Shown piece after piece: positions 45,835 through 55,058 of a stretch of DNA of 64,000 nucleotides; position 1 is the stretch's first letter, and each line of letters opens with the position of its first letter. The position numbers and the translations under genes were made by a program. The stretch is from Rhizobium sp. 18055 (lineage in GTDB: Bacteria; Pseudomonadota; Alphaproteobacteria; Rhizobiales; Rhizobiaceae), in NCBI RefSeq assembly GCF_902706285.1, contig NZ_CACSKD010000001.1:124001-188000 (forward strand). Reading direction: 5' to 3'. The notes beneath the pieces were generated by a model, which did not search any database, was not told where the DNA came from, and was given only the letters and a program-made list of their open reading frames with translations.

Positions 45835-48800
45835 ATGAACATGACGCTTACCCTTCCCCAACGCCTCGACCGCATCCGCGTCCGCATGTCGGAGCTGGAA
45901 TACTGGCGCTCACGCGAAACCATGCAGATCGACGGCTGGACCTTCGAAGGCGAGCCGATCGCCCTCGGCGCTTCGTGGCCACGCAAGGACGGAACCGTGC
46001 ATTTCTCCGGTACCGCCCAACTGCCGGAACATTGGCCGATCGAGGAAGCGCGCCTGACGCTCGATCTCGGCGGTGAAAGCCTGATCACCCTCACAGATGA
46101 CGCCGGCAAGGAGACGAGGCTTGGCCTCGACCCCTACCACCGCGAATTCCGTGTCACCTCGCGCCGGATCAAGATCTCGTCGGAGACCGTGGCACGCCTG
46201 CCATTCGGCGAGCCGGTGCGCGCACCCCGTCTGGAACGCGCCGCCGTCATCTGGCTCGATGGTGCCGTCGATCAGCTCTGGTTGCTGCTGCGCCAGATCT
46301 GCGAGGCTGTCGATATCCTCGAAGGTCACGAAGTCATCCCGCATCTGCTGGATATTGCCGAAGCGGCGATGCGCGGCCTCGATTGGCCATCCTCGACATC
46401 GGCCTACATCGCCCGCACGGCACCATCGCCGGGCCAGCAGAAGATCTGGCAACTGCCGGAACTGGACGCCTCGCCTGAGGGGCTTAATCAGGGCCAGCGG
46501 GCGAGCGTGATCGCCGCATACGACACGCTGATCGGGCAGTTGAAGCATCTGCGCGAGCGTTTCCCGCCACAGGGCGAGATCGCGTTGACCGGCCACGCCC
46601 ATATCGACCTTGCCTGGCTCTGGCCCTATGGCGAAACCCGCCGCAAGATGCGCCGCACCTTCCACACGGCACTTTCGCTGATGGAGCAGTCCTCCGACTT
46701 CCGCTTCAACCAGTCGACTGCGCATTATTACGCGCAGATCGCCGAGGACGATCCCGCCCTTTTGGAACGCATCGTCGAGCGGGTGAAGGCCGGGCAGTGG
46801 GAAACGCTTGGTGGCATGTGGGTCGAGCCCGATACCAACATGCCGACGGGCGAAAGCCTGAGCCGGCAGATCCTCTACGGCCAGCGCTATTTCGAAAAGA
46901 CGTTTGGCGTACGCCACACCGTCTGCTGGCTGCCCGATTGCTTCGGCTTCTCCGGCGCCCTGCCCCAGCTGCTGCGCCAGGGCGGCATGAAGAGCTTCTT
47001 CACGATCAAGGTGAACTGGTCGGAGACCAACAAATTCCCGGCCGATCTTTTCTGGTGGGAAGGTCTCGATGGCAGCCGGGTGCTGACACACACCTTCGAC
47101 AACCCGATGCATGGTTATAACGGCTTCGTGCAGCCGGATTGCTTTGTACCGACATGGCGGAACTTCAAGCAGAAGGACAAGCACGAGACGACGTTGCTGG
47201 CCGTCGGCTATGGCGACGGCGGCGGTGGCGTGACGCCTGAAATGATCGCCCGCGAGAAACAGCTGCGGAACTTCCCGGCGCTGCCCGAGGCGCGGTGGAC
47301 CAAGGTGCATGATTTCTTCGAAGGCGCGCATGGCAGTGCGGCGAAGAAGGATCTGACCGTCTGGCAGGGCGAAATCTATCTCGAACTGCACCGCGCTACG
47401 CTGACCAGCCAGAGTGTGATCAAGCGCCTGCATCGCAAGGCCGAGCGCAGCCTGATCACCGCCGAAACGCTGGCCGGTCTCGCCCACCTGCTCGGCGGCA
47501 AGCAGCCGGCATCGATGGAGCCGGAGTGGCGCGTGGTGCTGAAGAACGAGTTCCACGACATTCTCCCCGGATCGTCGATCGCCGAGGTCTATGAGGATGC
47601 AGCCAACGAACTGGACGCTGTGATCGCTGACGGACAGGCGGCGCAGACGCAGGCGATGGCCGAGATAGCAAGACAGCTGCCGGCGGGCACCGGCAACAAT
47701 ATCCTGGTGGTCAACCCTTCGCTTGCACAACGGCCGATCAGCCTGAAGCTTGCAGATGGAAGCATCGTGTCGTCGGAAAGAACCATTGCGCCGCTTGGCG
47801 TCGCGGTTCTTGAGTTCAGCAAGCTGCTACCAAAGCCGGGTCTCTCAGCGGGCAGCAATCATCTCGAGAACGCCACCCTGAGAGTGACACTGGCCAGAGA
47901 CGGCTCCATCGCCAGCATTCTGCACAAGCCAAGTGGCCGCGAGGCACTCGATGGCGCCGGCAACCGCCTGTTCGTCTATCCGGCCGACAAGCCGCGCAAC
48001 TGGGATGCCTGGGACGTCGAAGAGGATTACGCGGCCCGCGGCGAAGAGATTACCGCCATCGACAGCATGGAGCTGATCGAAAACACCCCGCATCGCGCCG
48101 CCATCAGGATCGTCCGCACCTGGCGTCACTCACGGATCACCCAGGTGCTGTCGCTCACCGCCAATGCCCGCCGCCTGGATATCCAGACGGCGCTCGACTG
48201 GCACGACCGCCGTGCTTTCCTGCGCACGCTGACCACGGTTGCGGTGCGCAATCCGCGCGCCACCTGCGAATGCGCCTATGGTGTGGTCGAGCGTCCGACC
48301 CATTCCAATACCTCCTGGGATGCGGCTATGTTCGAGGCGCCGGCGCACCGCTTTGCCGATCTGTCGGAGCCCGGCTTCGGCGTGGCGATCCTCAACGACG
48401 CCAAGTACGGCCACAGCGTCCGCGGCAACGTGCTCGGCCTGTCGCTGCTGCGCTCGCCGGTCTATCCGGACCCGCTGGCCGACGAAGGGCTGCAGAGCTT
48501 CACCTACTCGCTGATGCCACATGAAGGCTCATGGTACGAGGGTGGCGTTCGCGAAGAGGCGGAAGATCTCAACCAGCCGCTGGTCACGCTTCCGGTCTCT
48601 GATCGCGCCGTTGGCGCGTGGCAGCCGCTCTCAGCCGCCGGGATCGACGCCGCGCTCTCAGTGATCAAACCCTGTGAGGATGGCGAGGGCCTGATCGTCC
48701 GCGTCTACGAACCGGCGGGACGGCGTGGCAGCTTCGGGCTGATCTTGCCGAAGCTATGGCGCAACGACGGGACCGTCAGCATTCTCGAGGAATCGATGAG

Positions 48801-48861
48801 CGAGGTTCCGGTCGAAGGCCTGATGCCGTTCCAGGTCAAGAGCTGGCGAATTTCGCGCTAG
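45835..48861 (+). CDS. Alpha-mannosidase, GH38 family
   Basis: A 1008-aa cytoplasmic retaining alpha-mannosidase of the GH38 family. Zinc-site GHAHIDLAWLWP at 253-264 (H254, H256, D258), WVEPDTNMPTGESLSRQ at 329-345, and the nucleophile D368 in WLPDCFGFSGALPQLL. The middle helical domain and C-terminal beta domains follow to full family length. There is no signal peptide, so it acts on imported saccharide inside the cell. The ATG at 45835 follows CAGGA. It directly follows the importer genes, and a terminator lies just after it. Confidence 0.93.
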   Translation: MNMTLTLPQRLDRIRVRMSELEYWRSRETMQIDGWTFEGEPIALGASWPRKDGTVHFSGTAQLPEHWPIEEARLTLDLGGESLITLTDDAGKETRLGLDPYHREFRVTSRRIKISSETVARLPFGEPVRAPRLERAAVIWLDGAVDQLWLLLRQICEAVDILEGHEVIPHLLDIAEAAMRGLDWPSSTSAYIARTAPSPGQQKIWQLPELDASPEGLNQGQRASVIAAYDTLIGQLKHLRERFPPQGEIALTGHAHIDLAWLWPYGETRRKMRRTFHTALSLMEQSSDFRFNQSTAHYYAQIAEDDPALLERIVERVKAGQWETLGGMWVEPDTNMPTGESLSRQILYGQRYFEKTFGVRHTVCWLPDCFGFSGALPQLLRQGGMKSFFTIKVNWSETNKFPADLFWWEGLDGSRVLTHTFDNPMHGYNGFVQPDCFVPTWRNFKQKDKHETTLLAVGYGDGGGGVTPEMIAREKQLRNFPALPEARWTKVHDFFEGAHGSAAKKDLTVWQGEIYLELHRATLTSQSVIKRLHRKAERSLITAETLAGLAHLLGGKQPASMEPEWRVVLKNEFHDILPGSSIAEVYEDAANELDAVIADGQAAQTQAMAEIARQLPAGTGNNILVVNPSLAQRPISLKLADGSIVSSERTIAPLGVAVLEFSKLLPKPGLSAGSNHLENATLRVTLARDGSIASILHKPSGREALDGAGNRLFVYPADKPRNWDAWDVEEDYAARGEEITAIDSMELIENTPHRAAIRIVRTWRHSRITQVLSLTANARRLDIQTALDWHDRRAFLRTLTTVAVRNPRATCECAYGVVERPTHSNTSWDAAMFEAPAHRFADLSEPGFGVAILNDAKYGHSVRGNVLGLSLLRSPVYPDPLADEGLQSFTYSLMPHEGSWYEGGVREEAEDLNQPLVTLPVSDRAVGAWQPLSAAGIDAALSVIKPCEDGEGLIVRVYEPAGRRGSFGLILPKLWRNDGTVSILEESMSEVPVEGLMPFQVKSWRISR

Positions 48862-48882
48862 TCCCTCCCCGCAACTCATCGA

Positions 48883-48914
48883 AGAGCCCAGCGTTGTCAC
48901 GCCGGGCTCTTTTC
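48883..48914 (+). terminator. Rho-independent terminator after alpha-mannosidase gene
   Basis: AGAGCCC (48883-48889) pairs with GGGCTCT (48904-48910), extended inward by GCG/CGC, and is followed by TTTCG. Confidence 0.7.
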
Positions 48915-48992
48915 GTATCCAAGCCAATCACTTAGTGTCATTGGCTCCGGCTAATGGACCGCGGGCGAAGGCGCCATCAGAGGAGAACGGAC

Positions 48993-50204
48993 GTGCTGGC
49001 ATCGGGCTCGAACCCTGAGCAGGCGGCAGCGGCCAACCGGGCGATGATCCTCAGCGCGATCCATCGCGGCGGGCCGATTTCGCGCACCGAACTGGCGGAA
49101 CGCTCGCGGCTGACCAAGCAGGCCGTGACCCGGATCGTCGAGCGTCTGCTCGACGAGGGGCTGGTGATGGAGGCGCGGCGGCGCCATGGGTTGAGAGGCC
49201 AGCCGGCCATCGAACTGGAGATCGATCCGGAGGGGGTGTTTTCAATCGGCGCCAATATCGACCGCGATCACCTGACGATCGTCGCCGTCGATGCCGTTGG
49301 CACCGTTCGCGGGCGCATTCATCACGAAGCGAGGTTTCTGCTACCGGAGGACTTCGTGGCGCTGATGGCAGATGCACTCTCTTCCTTCCGACGCAGGAGG
49401 ATCATCCAGGAAAGCCGGCTGGCAGGGATAGGCCTCGCCATTCCTGATTGGCTTGGCGAGGTTCAGGTGATCGGCTTTCCGCCGGAGTACCGGCAGTGGA
49501 ATGGCTATGATGTGCGACGCGCCCTCGAGGCGATCTCCGATCATCCGGTCTTCATCGACAATGACGCAAATGCGGCCGCTCTCGGCGAGATCGAGTACGG
49601 GCTTGGCACGGAGATCGGCAGCTTCTTCTATATCCTCGCCAATGCCTGCCTGGGCGGCAGCCTTGTCATCGACGGCATCCGCCACAAGGGCGCCAGCGGC
49701 ATTGGCGGAGAAATCGGCTGGTTGCCTGTGGTTTTCGATGACGGGCCGTTTGCCGGCAGCACCCAGCCGCTCGGCGAGATGTTCTCGCTGTTCATCCTGC
49801 TCGACCATCTCAGGCGCAATGGCATCCATGCTGCAACGCCGGCCGACCTTCTTACCCTTGATGGCCCCGGGCGCGAAATCGTCAGCGCCTGGCTGCGCAA
49901 GGTCAGCGTCAAGATCGCCCAGGCGATCGTCCACATCGGGATGATCGTCGATCCGGAAGGCGTGCTGATCGGTGGCCGCTTCCCGGTTCGTCTGATCGAC
50001 GAACTGCTCGTCTATGTCCATGAGGAAATCGGTCGCCTCGGAGCAAAGGCGCCGTCGCTGCACCGGGCCGCAGGCTCGGAAGACGCCGCAGCACTGGGGG
50101 CCGCGGCAATCCCGCTGGCCCACCGTCTCGGCCTGCCATCGGCAGAACCGGCTCAGCGGTTTCGCAACCCGATCGGCAGCCCTCTGGAAAGCGGCACAAC
50201 GTGA
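48993..50204 (+). CDS. ROK family transcriptional regulator
   Basis: A 403-aa ROK protein of the NagC/Mlc type. The N-terminal winged helix (about 12-70) has NRAMILSAIHRGGPISRTELAERSRLTKQAVTRIVERLL. The sugar-kinase-like domain contains FIDNDANAAALGE and GIGGEIGWL. The CxCGxxGC zinc motif of many ROK members is missing; no such Cys cluster is present. The GTG at 48993 is chosen because GAGGAG lies 7 bases before it. It follows the importer/mannosidase operon on the same strand and probably represses it. Confidence 0.9.
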   Translation: MLASGSNPEQAAAANRAMILSAIHRGGPISRTELAERSRLTKQAVTRIVERLLDEGLVMEARRRHGLRGQPAIELEIDPEGVFSIGANIDRDHLTIVAVDAVGTVRGRIHHEARFLLPEDFVALMADALSSFRRRRIIQESRLAGIGLAIPDWLGEVQVIGFPPEYRQWNGYDVRRALEAISDHPVFIDNDANAAALGEIEYGLGTEIGSFFYILANACLGGSLVIDGIRHKGASGIGGEIGWLPVVFDDGPFAGSTQPLGEMFSLFILLDHLRRNGIHAATPADLLTLDGPGREIVSAWLRKVSVKIAQAIVHIGMIVDPEGVLIGGRFPVRLIDELLVYVHEEIGRLGAKAPSLHRAAGSEDAAALGAAAIPLAHRLGLPSAEPAQRFRNPIGSPLESGTT

Positions 50205-50241
50205 CCCTGGGAAGTGCCAAGCCGGACTGCACGCTCGGCAG

Positions 50242-51315
50242 TCACACTGGAAACAGCGTCTCGTTGAATGGTCGCAGGGCTGCGCCCAGAACCACGCCGG
50301 TCTTTGGATGCGTCGCCGGTTGCACGGCCGGGATCCAGGGCGCGATCACCAAGTTGCGGATTTTCTCGTCGCGTTCCTGCGACATGCGCGCGATCACCGC
50401 AGCCAGAATATCATCCGGCAACGAGCCGGCGATCAGAATGGCTCCCGGCGCGATGAAGCCGGAGATCGCCAGAACGGCTTCGTGAAGATGACGGGCTGCG
50501 ACCGCGACCCATGCGTCTGGGGACACGTCGCCGCTGGCGAGATACCGTTCGAGCGATGGCAACGTGGCGACGTCGTTCAGACTGGCGCCATCGATACCCG
50601 ATCGCATCTCACCGATCTGGCCGGCAAGCCCGTGAATACCGCGAAACGGTCGGCCGCCGATGAGCAATCCGGCGCGGATAGTGTTGTCGATCAGGATCGT
50701 GACCAGACCGCCTTCCGGATCGCCGATGCCGAGCACCCGTTCGGCGCTGATGGCGGCCTCACTGTCATCAAGCAGGTAGAGCGGGGCAACCAACGTCCCG
50801 ATGATATCCGTGAGCGCGGTGCGATCGACGGGCGCATCCGGCGACAAAGCGATGCCGCAGCCGTGCAATTTGCCCGATATGCGACGTCTGACATCTTCCA
50901 CCGCATCAGCGATATCATCCATTCCCGTGAATCTGGCTTGCCCGACGACCGTGCAGGACAGATCGATTGCGATGATCTCCCCGCCATCGGCACCGACACG
51001 AAGCCCCATCGAGAATGCGGCGCCGGGACAGAGCGCGAATTCGACGGCGGCGTAACGGGTCGCGGTGGCCCGCTTGCTGCCCGCAACCAATCCCGCATCT
51101 GCCAACCGCTGCACGATGCCGGTAATGGCCGGCTCGGTCAGTCCGAGATGTCTGGAGAGTTCCTGGCGAGTGAGAGGGCCAAAGCGCCGCAACAACCCCA
51201 ACGTCGTGCGTGAATTGTGATCGGCAATATCGACAGGGCTGATCCCGGAACGGCCATCCGCAGGATTGCGCGGCTTCGATGAGCCGGAGATCGAAAGCCG
51301 CCGTGCCGTTTTCAA
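50242..51315 (-). CDS. ROK family transcriptional regulator
   Basis: A 357-aa ROK-type repressor. Winged helix about 33-85: NSRTTLGLLRRFGPLTRQELSRHLGLTEPAITGIVQRLADAGLV. The C-terminal kinase-like domain is more divergent than that of its neighbour, with LVTILIDNTIRAGLLIGGRPFRGIHGLAGQIGEM. No zinc Cys motif and no ATP-binding DxGxT motif near the domain start, so no kinase activity is expected. The only available start is a TTG directly after an in-frame stop, with GGGA 8 bases upstream. Convergent with the other ROK gene, 37 bp apart. Confidence 0.83.
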   Translation of the reverse strand: MKTARRLSISGSSKPRNPADGRSGISPVDIADHNSRTTLGLLRRFGPLTRQELSRHLGLTEPAITGIVQRLADAGLVAGSKRATATRYAAVEFALCPGAAFSMGLRVGADGGEIIAIDLSCTVVGQARFTGMDDIADAVEDVRRRISGKLHGCGIALSPDAPVDRTALTDIIGTLVAPLYLLDDSEAAISAERVLGIGDPEGGLVTILIDNTIRAGLLIGGRPFRGIHGLAGQIGEMRSGIDGASLNDVATLPSLERYLASGDVSPDAWVAVAARHLHEAVLAISGFIAPGAILIAGSLPDDILAAVIARMSQERDEKIRNLVIAPWIPAVQPATHPKTGVVLGAALRPFNETLFPV

Positions 51316-51731
51316 TCACGAAATCCCTGAAGCAGGTTGATGGCGCAGCTCATCGGCGTTGTCCCTCTGCGTGTGCATTTTCAGCCGGCTGCAGGTATCG
51401 CGCAATTTTCGCGAGGCATCAAGGAAGGCCGTCATCCATAAGCTGCACAGAGTTCGAAAATTCGTCGAGCATCTCACAGCAAGCGCCTGTTTTCACCGCA
51501 AACATCGATCGCAGGCCTTGTTCTTTACACAGTCTCTTCATAGATGAGCGTTGAAACGGAACCTGTCATTTTCAGGTTTTTTGTTTTCCAACTCCCGTCG
51601 TTGGATCGACACCCACCCGAGCAGGATGTCAGTGGTCTACTTCCCACTGCCGTCCGTAGAAACCACGCGTCCCACCAATTGTTGGTCCGCCAGCGCATTA
51701 TGATTTCTTCTTCCGTCAAGGTCCGCATACA
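51316..51731. other. Gene-free interval of about 415 bp
   Basis: Lies between the TTG-started ROK gene and the membrane hydrolase-like gene, which diverge, so it probably contains both promoters. Lower GC than the surroundings. Short open frames (plus 51544-51735, minus 51525-51821) have no ribosome sites or family resemblance. No repeat or RNA was recognised. Confidence 0.5.
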
Positions 51732-52901
51732 TTGAATGAACAGACTGCAGCCAATCCCGTGGAAAGACGCGTCGTTCTGCACTTCCCGGGATTCGAGCCG
51801 CTCGATCCGAAAGCGCATCACGCGCGCTACACGAGGTCGGCGAACCAGAGCGCCAAGGTATGGGGCGTGAATATTGACGTTGGCGGGCTTCGTGATTGTT
51901 ATGCCGGCTCTTATTTCGACGTCAATTGTCGTGCCGCGGCCGGCAAAACGTCAAGTCGCGTTTTCGTCTACGACCACAATCAGCTTGTTCACAGGTTCAC
52001 CGACAAGAGCTTGGTCCGGCGTTTGGCATCGGGCTTCGCAAGCGCTGGAAGCGTCATCGTGCAGGGCGGCCTTTTCGGCTATTTCAGGCATGCCTGGCGG
52101 TTTGGCCTGTTTTTCTTGTTTCCGTTCGCGCTCGTTCTGCTGGCGCTTGCCGCCAGTGCGTTGATTGCAGCCATTCCCTACGTCTTCGAGCTTCAACGCT
52201 GGCACTTCCTGTGGAGCGTGCTTCTCGCGATCGTGTTCTTTCATTCGTTCTTCCTGCCCTTCTCCCGCCGGCTGCATACGCTGCATCTGTTCGCCGATTG
52301 GGAACTCGCGGTGGCGCTGGCCAGGCTCGTTGATCCGGACGTCCTGCAATGGCTTGATCGCTGCAAAGATAGCGTTCGCGAAGCGCTCCGCGAGGATGCA
52401 GATGAGTATCTGATCACCTCGCACAGCATGGGTTCAAGCGTTGCTGCCCATGTCGTCGGCATGCTGCTTGAGGAGGAACCTGACATCCTGGACGGCAAGC
52501 GCGTGGTGTTCGTGACCCTCGGGGGTGCCATTCTGCAGTGTGCACTGCTGCGATCGGCCACAAGCCTGCGGGCAAGGGTCCGCACCATCGCGCAGGCCAA
52601 AGAGGTGTTTTTTCTGGAGATCCACTGTCTGACGGACGTGATCCATTTCTACAAATCGCGTGTCGTTGCCCTCTCCGGGCATCCGGATGCGCCGCAGGCA
52701 TCGATCGCCACGATCCGCATGCGCCATATGCTGACCAAAGAACACTATCGCAAGATCCGGCGCGATTTCCTGCGCGTGCATCGGCAATACGTGCTTGGCT
52801 CGGACATGCGCGCGGCATTCGACTTTACGCTGATAACGGCAGGCCCGCTTCCGGCGGCATCCTTCGCAACCTTCACGCAAGACAATATCGCGCAGGTCTA
52901 A
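51732..52901 (+). CDS. Membrane protein with alpha/beta-hydrolase-like motif, hypothetical
   Basis: A 389-aa protein. The first 100 residues open VVLHFPGFEPLDPKAHHARY, like an alpha/beta hydrolase with its oxyanion HFPG segment. Two membrane helices follow (about 120-147 and 158-177). Then comes a predicted nucleophile elbow ITSHSMGSSVAAH (Ser at about 238), and later DVIHFYKSRVV. The layout is a hydrolase with an inserted membrane hairpin, which would place the catalytic part at the membrane face, suggestive of a lipase/esterase. The start at TTG 51732 is uncertain. Monocistronic; no family name can be given. Confidence 0.7.
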   Translation: MNEQTAANPVERRVVLHFPGFEPLDPKAHHARYTRSANQSAKVWGVNIDVGGLRDCYAGSYFDVNCRAAAGKTSSRVFVYDHNQLVHRFTDKSLVRRLASGFASAGSVIVQGGLFGYFRHAWRFGLFFLFPFALVLLALAASALIAAIPYVFELQRWHFLWSVLLAIVFFHSFFLPFSRRLHTLHLFADWELAVALARLVDPDVLQWLDRCKDSVREALREDADEYLITSHSMGSSVAAHVVGMLLEEEPDILDGKRVVFVTLGGAILQCALLRSATSLRARVRTIAQAKEVFFLEIHCLTDVIHFYKSRVVALSGHPDAPQASIATIRMRHMLTKEHYRKIRRDFLRVHRQYVLGSDMRAAFDFTLITAGPLPAASFATFTQDNIAQV

Positions 52902-52914
52902 GCAGTTATCCTGA

Positions 52915-52955
52915 AACGAAAAACGCCCGGTCGAACACTTTGTTCAGCCGGGCGT
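52915..52955 (-). terminator. Terminator of the quaternary-amine importer operon
   Basis: On the minus strand, ACGCCCGG pairs with CCGGGCGT with an inner GAAC/GTTC extension, followed by TTTTTCGTTT. It lies 30-70 bp past the ATPase gene stop and may also serve the convergent hydrolase-like gene. Confidence 0.75.
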
Positions 52956-52988
52956 CTTGTGCAATTCGATGCGTGGTTGAAGCAGACG

Positions 52989-54077
52989 TCAGTCTATCGC
53001 CGACAGCGCCTCCGCAACCACCGCCGGTGATATCTCGCCCGGTATGTGCTGATCTTCGCCGACGAGGCACCTGATCAACCCGTCCATGCTGACGCTACCG
53101 ACCTCGTGCCCTTCGCCGGAGACGACGACGGCCGTAGCGGCGTTGGCGACTGACATTTCCCGTAGCGCGGCCTCAACCGTCGTCCCGGCCGGGATGCGAA
53201 CCGCCTGTCTGGCCGAGGTTGCTGCCGGTGGGCTCATGATCGCCTCGACCTGGATCACCCGGGCGCGGTTCACTTCCTTGACGAAGGCGGTGATATAGTC
53301 GTCGGCGGGTCTGAGCACGATGTCGGCAGGGGTGCCCTGCTGGATCACCTCACCGTCCCTCAGGATGGCGATCCGGTCTCCAAGCCTGAGCGCTTCGTCG
53401 AGATCATGGGTGATGAACACGACGGTCTTCTTCAGCTCCTGTTGCAGATCAAGCAGAACCGTCTGCATATCGACGCGGATCAGTGGATCGAGCGCCGAGT
53501 AGGCTTCGTCCATCAACAGGATTTCAGCATCGTTGGTGAGTGCCCGGGCCAGCCCGACGCGCTGCTGCATGCCGCCCGACAGCTGGTTGGGATAGTGTGC
53601 GGCAAACCCGTCGAGCCCGACGCGCTTGATCCAGTGCTGTGCCCGCTCCTCGCGTTCGCCCTTCGCCACGCCCTGGATCTCCAGGCCGTAGACCGCATTC
53701 TGCAGCACGTTGCGATGCGGCAGCAGGCCGAACTTCTGGAAGACCATCGCGGTCTTCTTCTGACGAAACTGTCGAAGCTGCTCCTGATCCATGCGGCAGA
53801 CGTCCGCATCCCCATAAAGCACTTCGCCCGATGTCGGATCGATCAGGCGGTTGATATGCCGGATCAGCGTCGATTTGCCGGAGCCGGAGAGACCCATGAT
53901 GACGGTAATGCCACCACCCGGGATGGTGATGTTGATGTCTTTCAGACCGAGAACGTGGCCGTGTTCCCGGTTCAGTTCGGTCTTCGTCATGCCCTTCATA
54001 ACGGGTTCGACGAAATCGCGCCCACGTGGTCCGAAGATCTTGTAGAGGCTGCGTATCCTGATCGACTGACTACCCAT
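52989..54077 (-). CDS. Glycine betaine/choline-type ABC transporter ATP-binding protein (ProV/ChoV-like)
   Basis: A 362-aa ATPase of the ProV/OpuAA group. It has the family's N-terminal extension with RSLYKIFG and GKDI-like sequence, Walker A GLSGSGKST, VFQKFGLLPHRNVLQN, signature LSGGMQQRVGLARA, Walker B ILLMDEAYSALDP and HDLDEALRLGDRI. The C-terminal part (about 285-362) resembles a CBS pair, the ionic strength/nucleotide sensor of this group, but is short. It overlaps the permease gene by eight bases. Confidence 0.92.
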   Translation of the reverse strand: MGSQSIRIRSLYKIFGPRGRDFVEPVMKGMTKTELNREHGHVLGLKDINITIPGGGITVIMGLSGSGKSTLIRHINRLIDPTSGEVLYGDADVCRMDQEQLRQFRQKKTAMVFQKFGLLPHRNVLQNAVYGLEIQGVAKGEREERAQHWIKRVGLDGFAAHYPNQLSGGMQQRVGLARALTNDAEILLMDEAYSALDPLIRVDMQTVLLDLQQELKKTVVFITHDLDEALRLGDRIAILRDGEVIQQGTPADIVLRPADDYITAFVKEVNRARVIQVEAIMSPPAATSARQAVRIPAGTTVEAALREMSVANAATAVVVSGEGHEVGSVSMDGLIRCLVGEDQHIPGEISPAVVAEALSAID

Positions 54078-54957
54078 GGACCACCTCCCGGTGCTTCTGC
54101 AGACGCAGACCGTAAGCCTGGCTGATGCGGTCGAAGATGATGGCGATGCCGACGATGGCGAGACCGTTGAAGACGCCGAGGGTGAAATACTGGTTGGCGA
54201 TGGCCTTCAGCACCGGCTGACCGAGGCCCTGCACGCCGATCATCGAGGCGATTACCACCATGGCCAGCGCCATCATGATCGTCTGGTTGATACCGGCCAT
54301 GATTGTCGGCAAGGCGAGCGGAAGCTGGACGTTGCGCAGCTTCTGCCAGCTGGATGAACCGAAAGCATCGGCAGCCTCCAGGACGTCACGATCGACCATG
54401 CGGATACCGAGATTGGTGAGCCGTATCATCGGCGGCAGGGCGTAGATGACGACAGCGATCACACCCGGCACGCGGCCGATGCCGAGCAGCATGACGACCG
54501 GAATGAGATAGACGAAGCTCGGCATTGTCTGCATCACGTCAAGGATGGGATTGACGATTTTCTGCATGCGGTCCGAGCGCGACATGGCGATGCCGATCGG
54601 AAGGCCGACCGCAATCGACAGGACGGTGCAGACGAAGATCATCGACACGGTCTTCATCGTGTCTTCCCACATGTCGAAATAGCCGATCAGAAGCAGCGTC
54701 ACGATACAGCCGACCACGATGCGCCAGCTGCGTGTCGCCAGCCAGGCAATCGCACCGATGATGGCGATGACCAGTGGCCAGGGCATGCCGGTCATCAGGC
54801 GCTCGGCCCAGATTAGAAAGCTCTGCAGCGGGCTGAACAGCGTTTCGATGCTGCTGCCATAGCCGCGGGTGAAGGTACGAAAGCCTTCGTCTACGCTCTT
54901 TTTCAAGGCGCGCAGCATATCCTCGTCCATCGACGGAAATTTCCAGAGCCAATCCAT
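54070..54957 (-). CDS. Glycine betaine/choline-type ABC transporter permease (ProW/ChoW-like)
   Basis: A 295-aa permease with six predicted helices and a 50-residue N-terminal cytoplasmic region. Recognised parts: PIGIAMSRSDRMQKIVNPILDVMQTMPSFVYLIP and EAADAFGSSSWQKLRNVQLPLALP (EAA loop). The ATG at 54957 begins MDWLWKFPSMDEDM. A hairpin lies between it and the preceding binding-protein gene. Confidence 0.92.
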   Translation of the reverse strand: MDWLWKFPSMDEDMLRALKKSVDEGFRTFTRGYGSSIETLFSPLQSFLIWAERLMTGMPWPLVIAIIGAIAWLATRSWRIVVGCIVTLLLIGYFDMWEDTMKTVSMIFVCTVLSIAVGLPIGIAMSRSDRMQKIVNPILDVMQTMPSFVYLIPVVMLLGIGRVPGVIAVVIYALPPMIRLTNLGIRMVDRDVLEAADAFGSSSWQKLRNVQLPLALPTIMAGINQTIMMALAMVVIASMIGVQGLGQPVLKAIANQYFTLGVFNGLAIVGIAIIFDRISQAYGLRLQKHREVVHG

Positions 54958-55023
54958 GTCAGTTCCCCATGACAAAATCGGCGGCGGCCGTGATTATTGT
55001 TTGGCCGTCACGCCGGAGCGGTT

Positions 55024-55044
55024 GCGGGCGGCATGACCGCCCGC
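55024..55044 (-). other. Perfect hairpin between binding-protein and permease genes
   Basis: GCGGGCGG / CCGCCCGC, 8-bp stem with a 5-base loop, within the 101-bp gap after the binding-protein stop. There is no T-run on the minus strand. Confidence 0.65.
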
Positions 55045-55058
55045 TGTCGATGTGGCCG

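Noticed and set aside
51525..51821. 98-aa minus-strand frame with a Trp-rich stretch
   Set aside because: Overlaps the start of the hydrolase-like gene, no ribosome site and no family resemblance.
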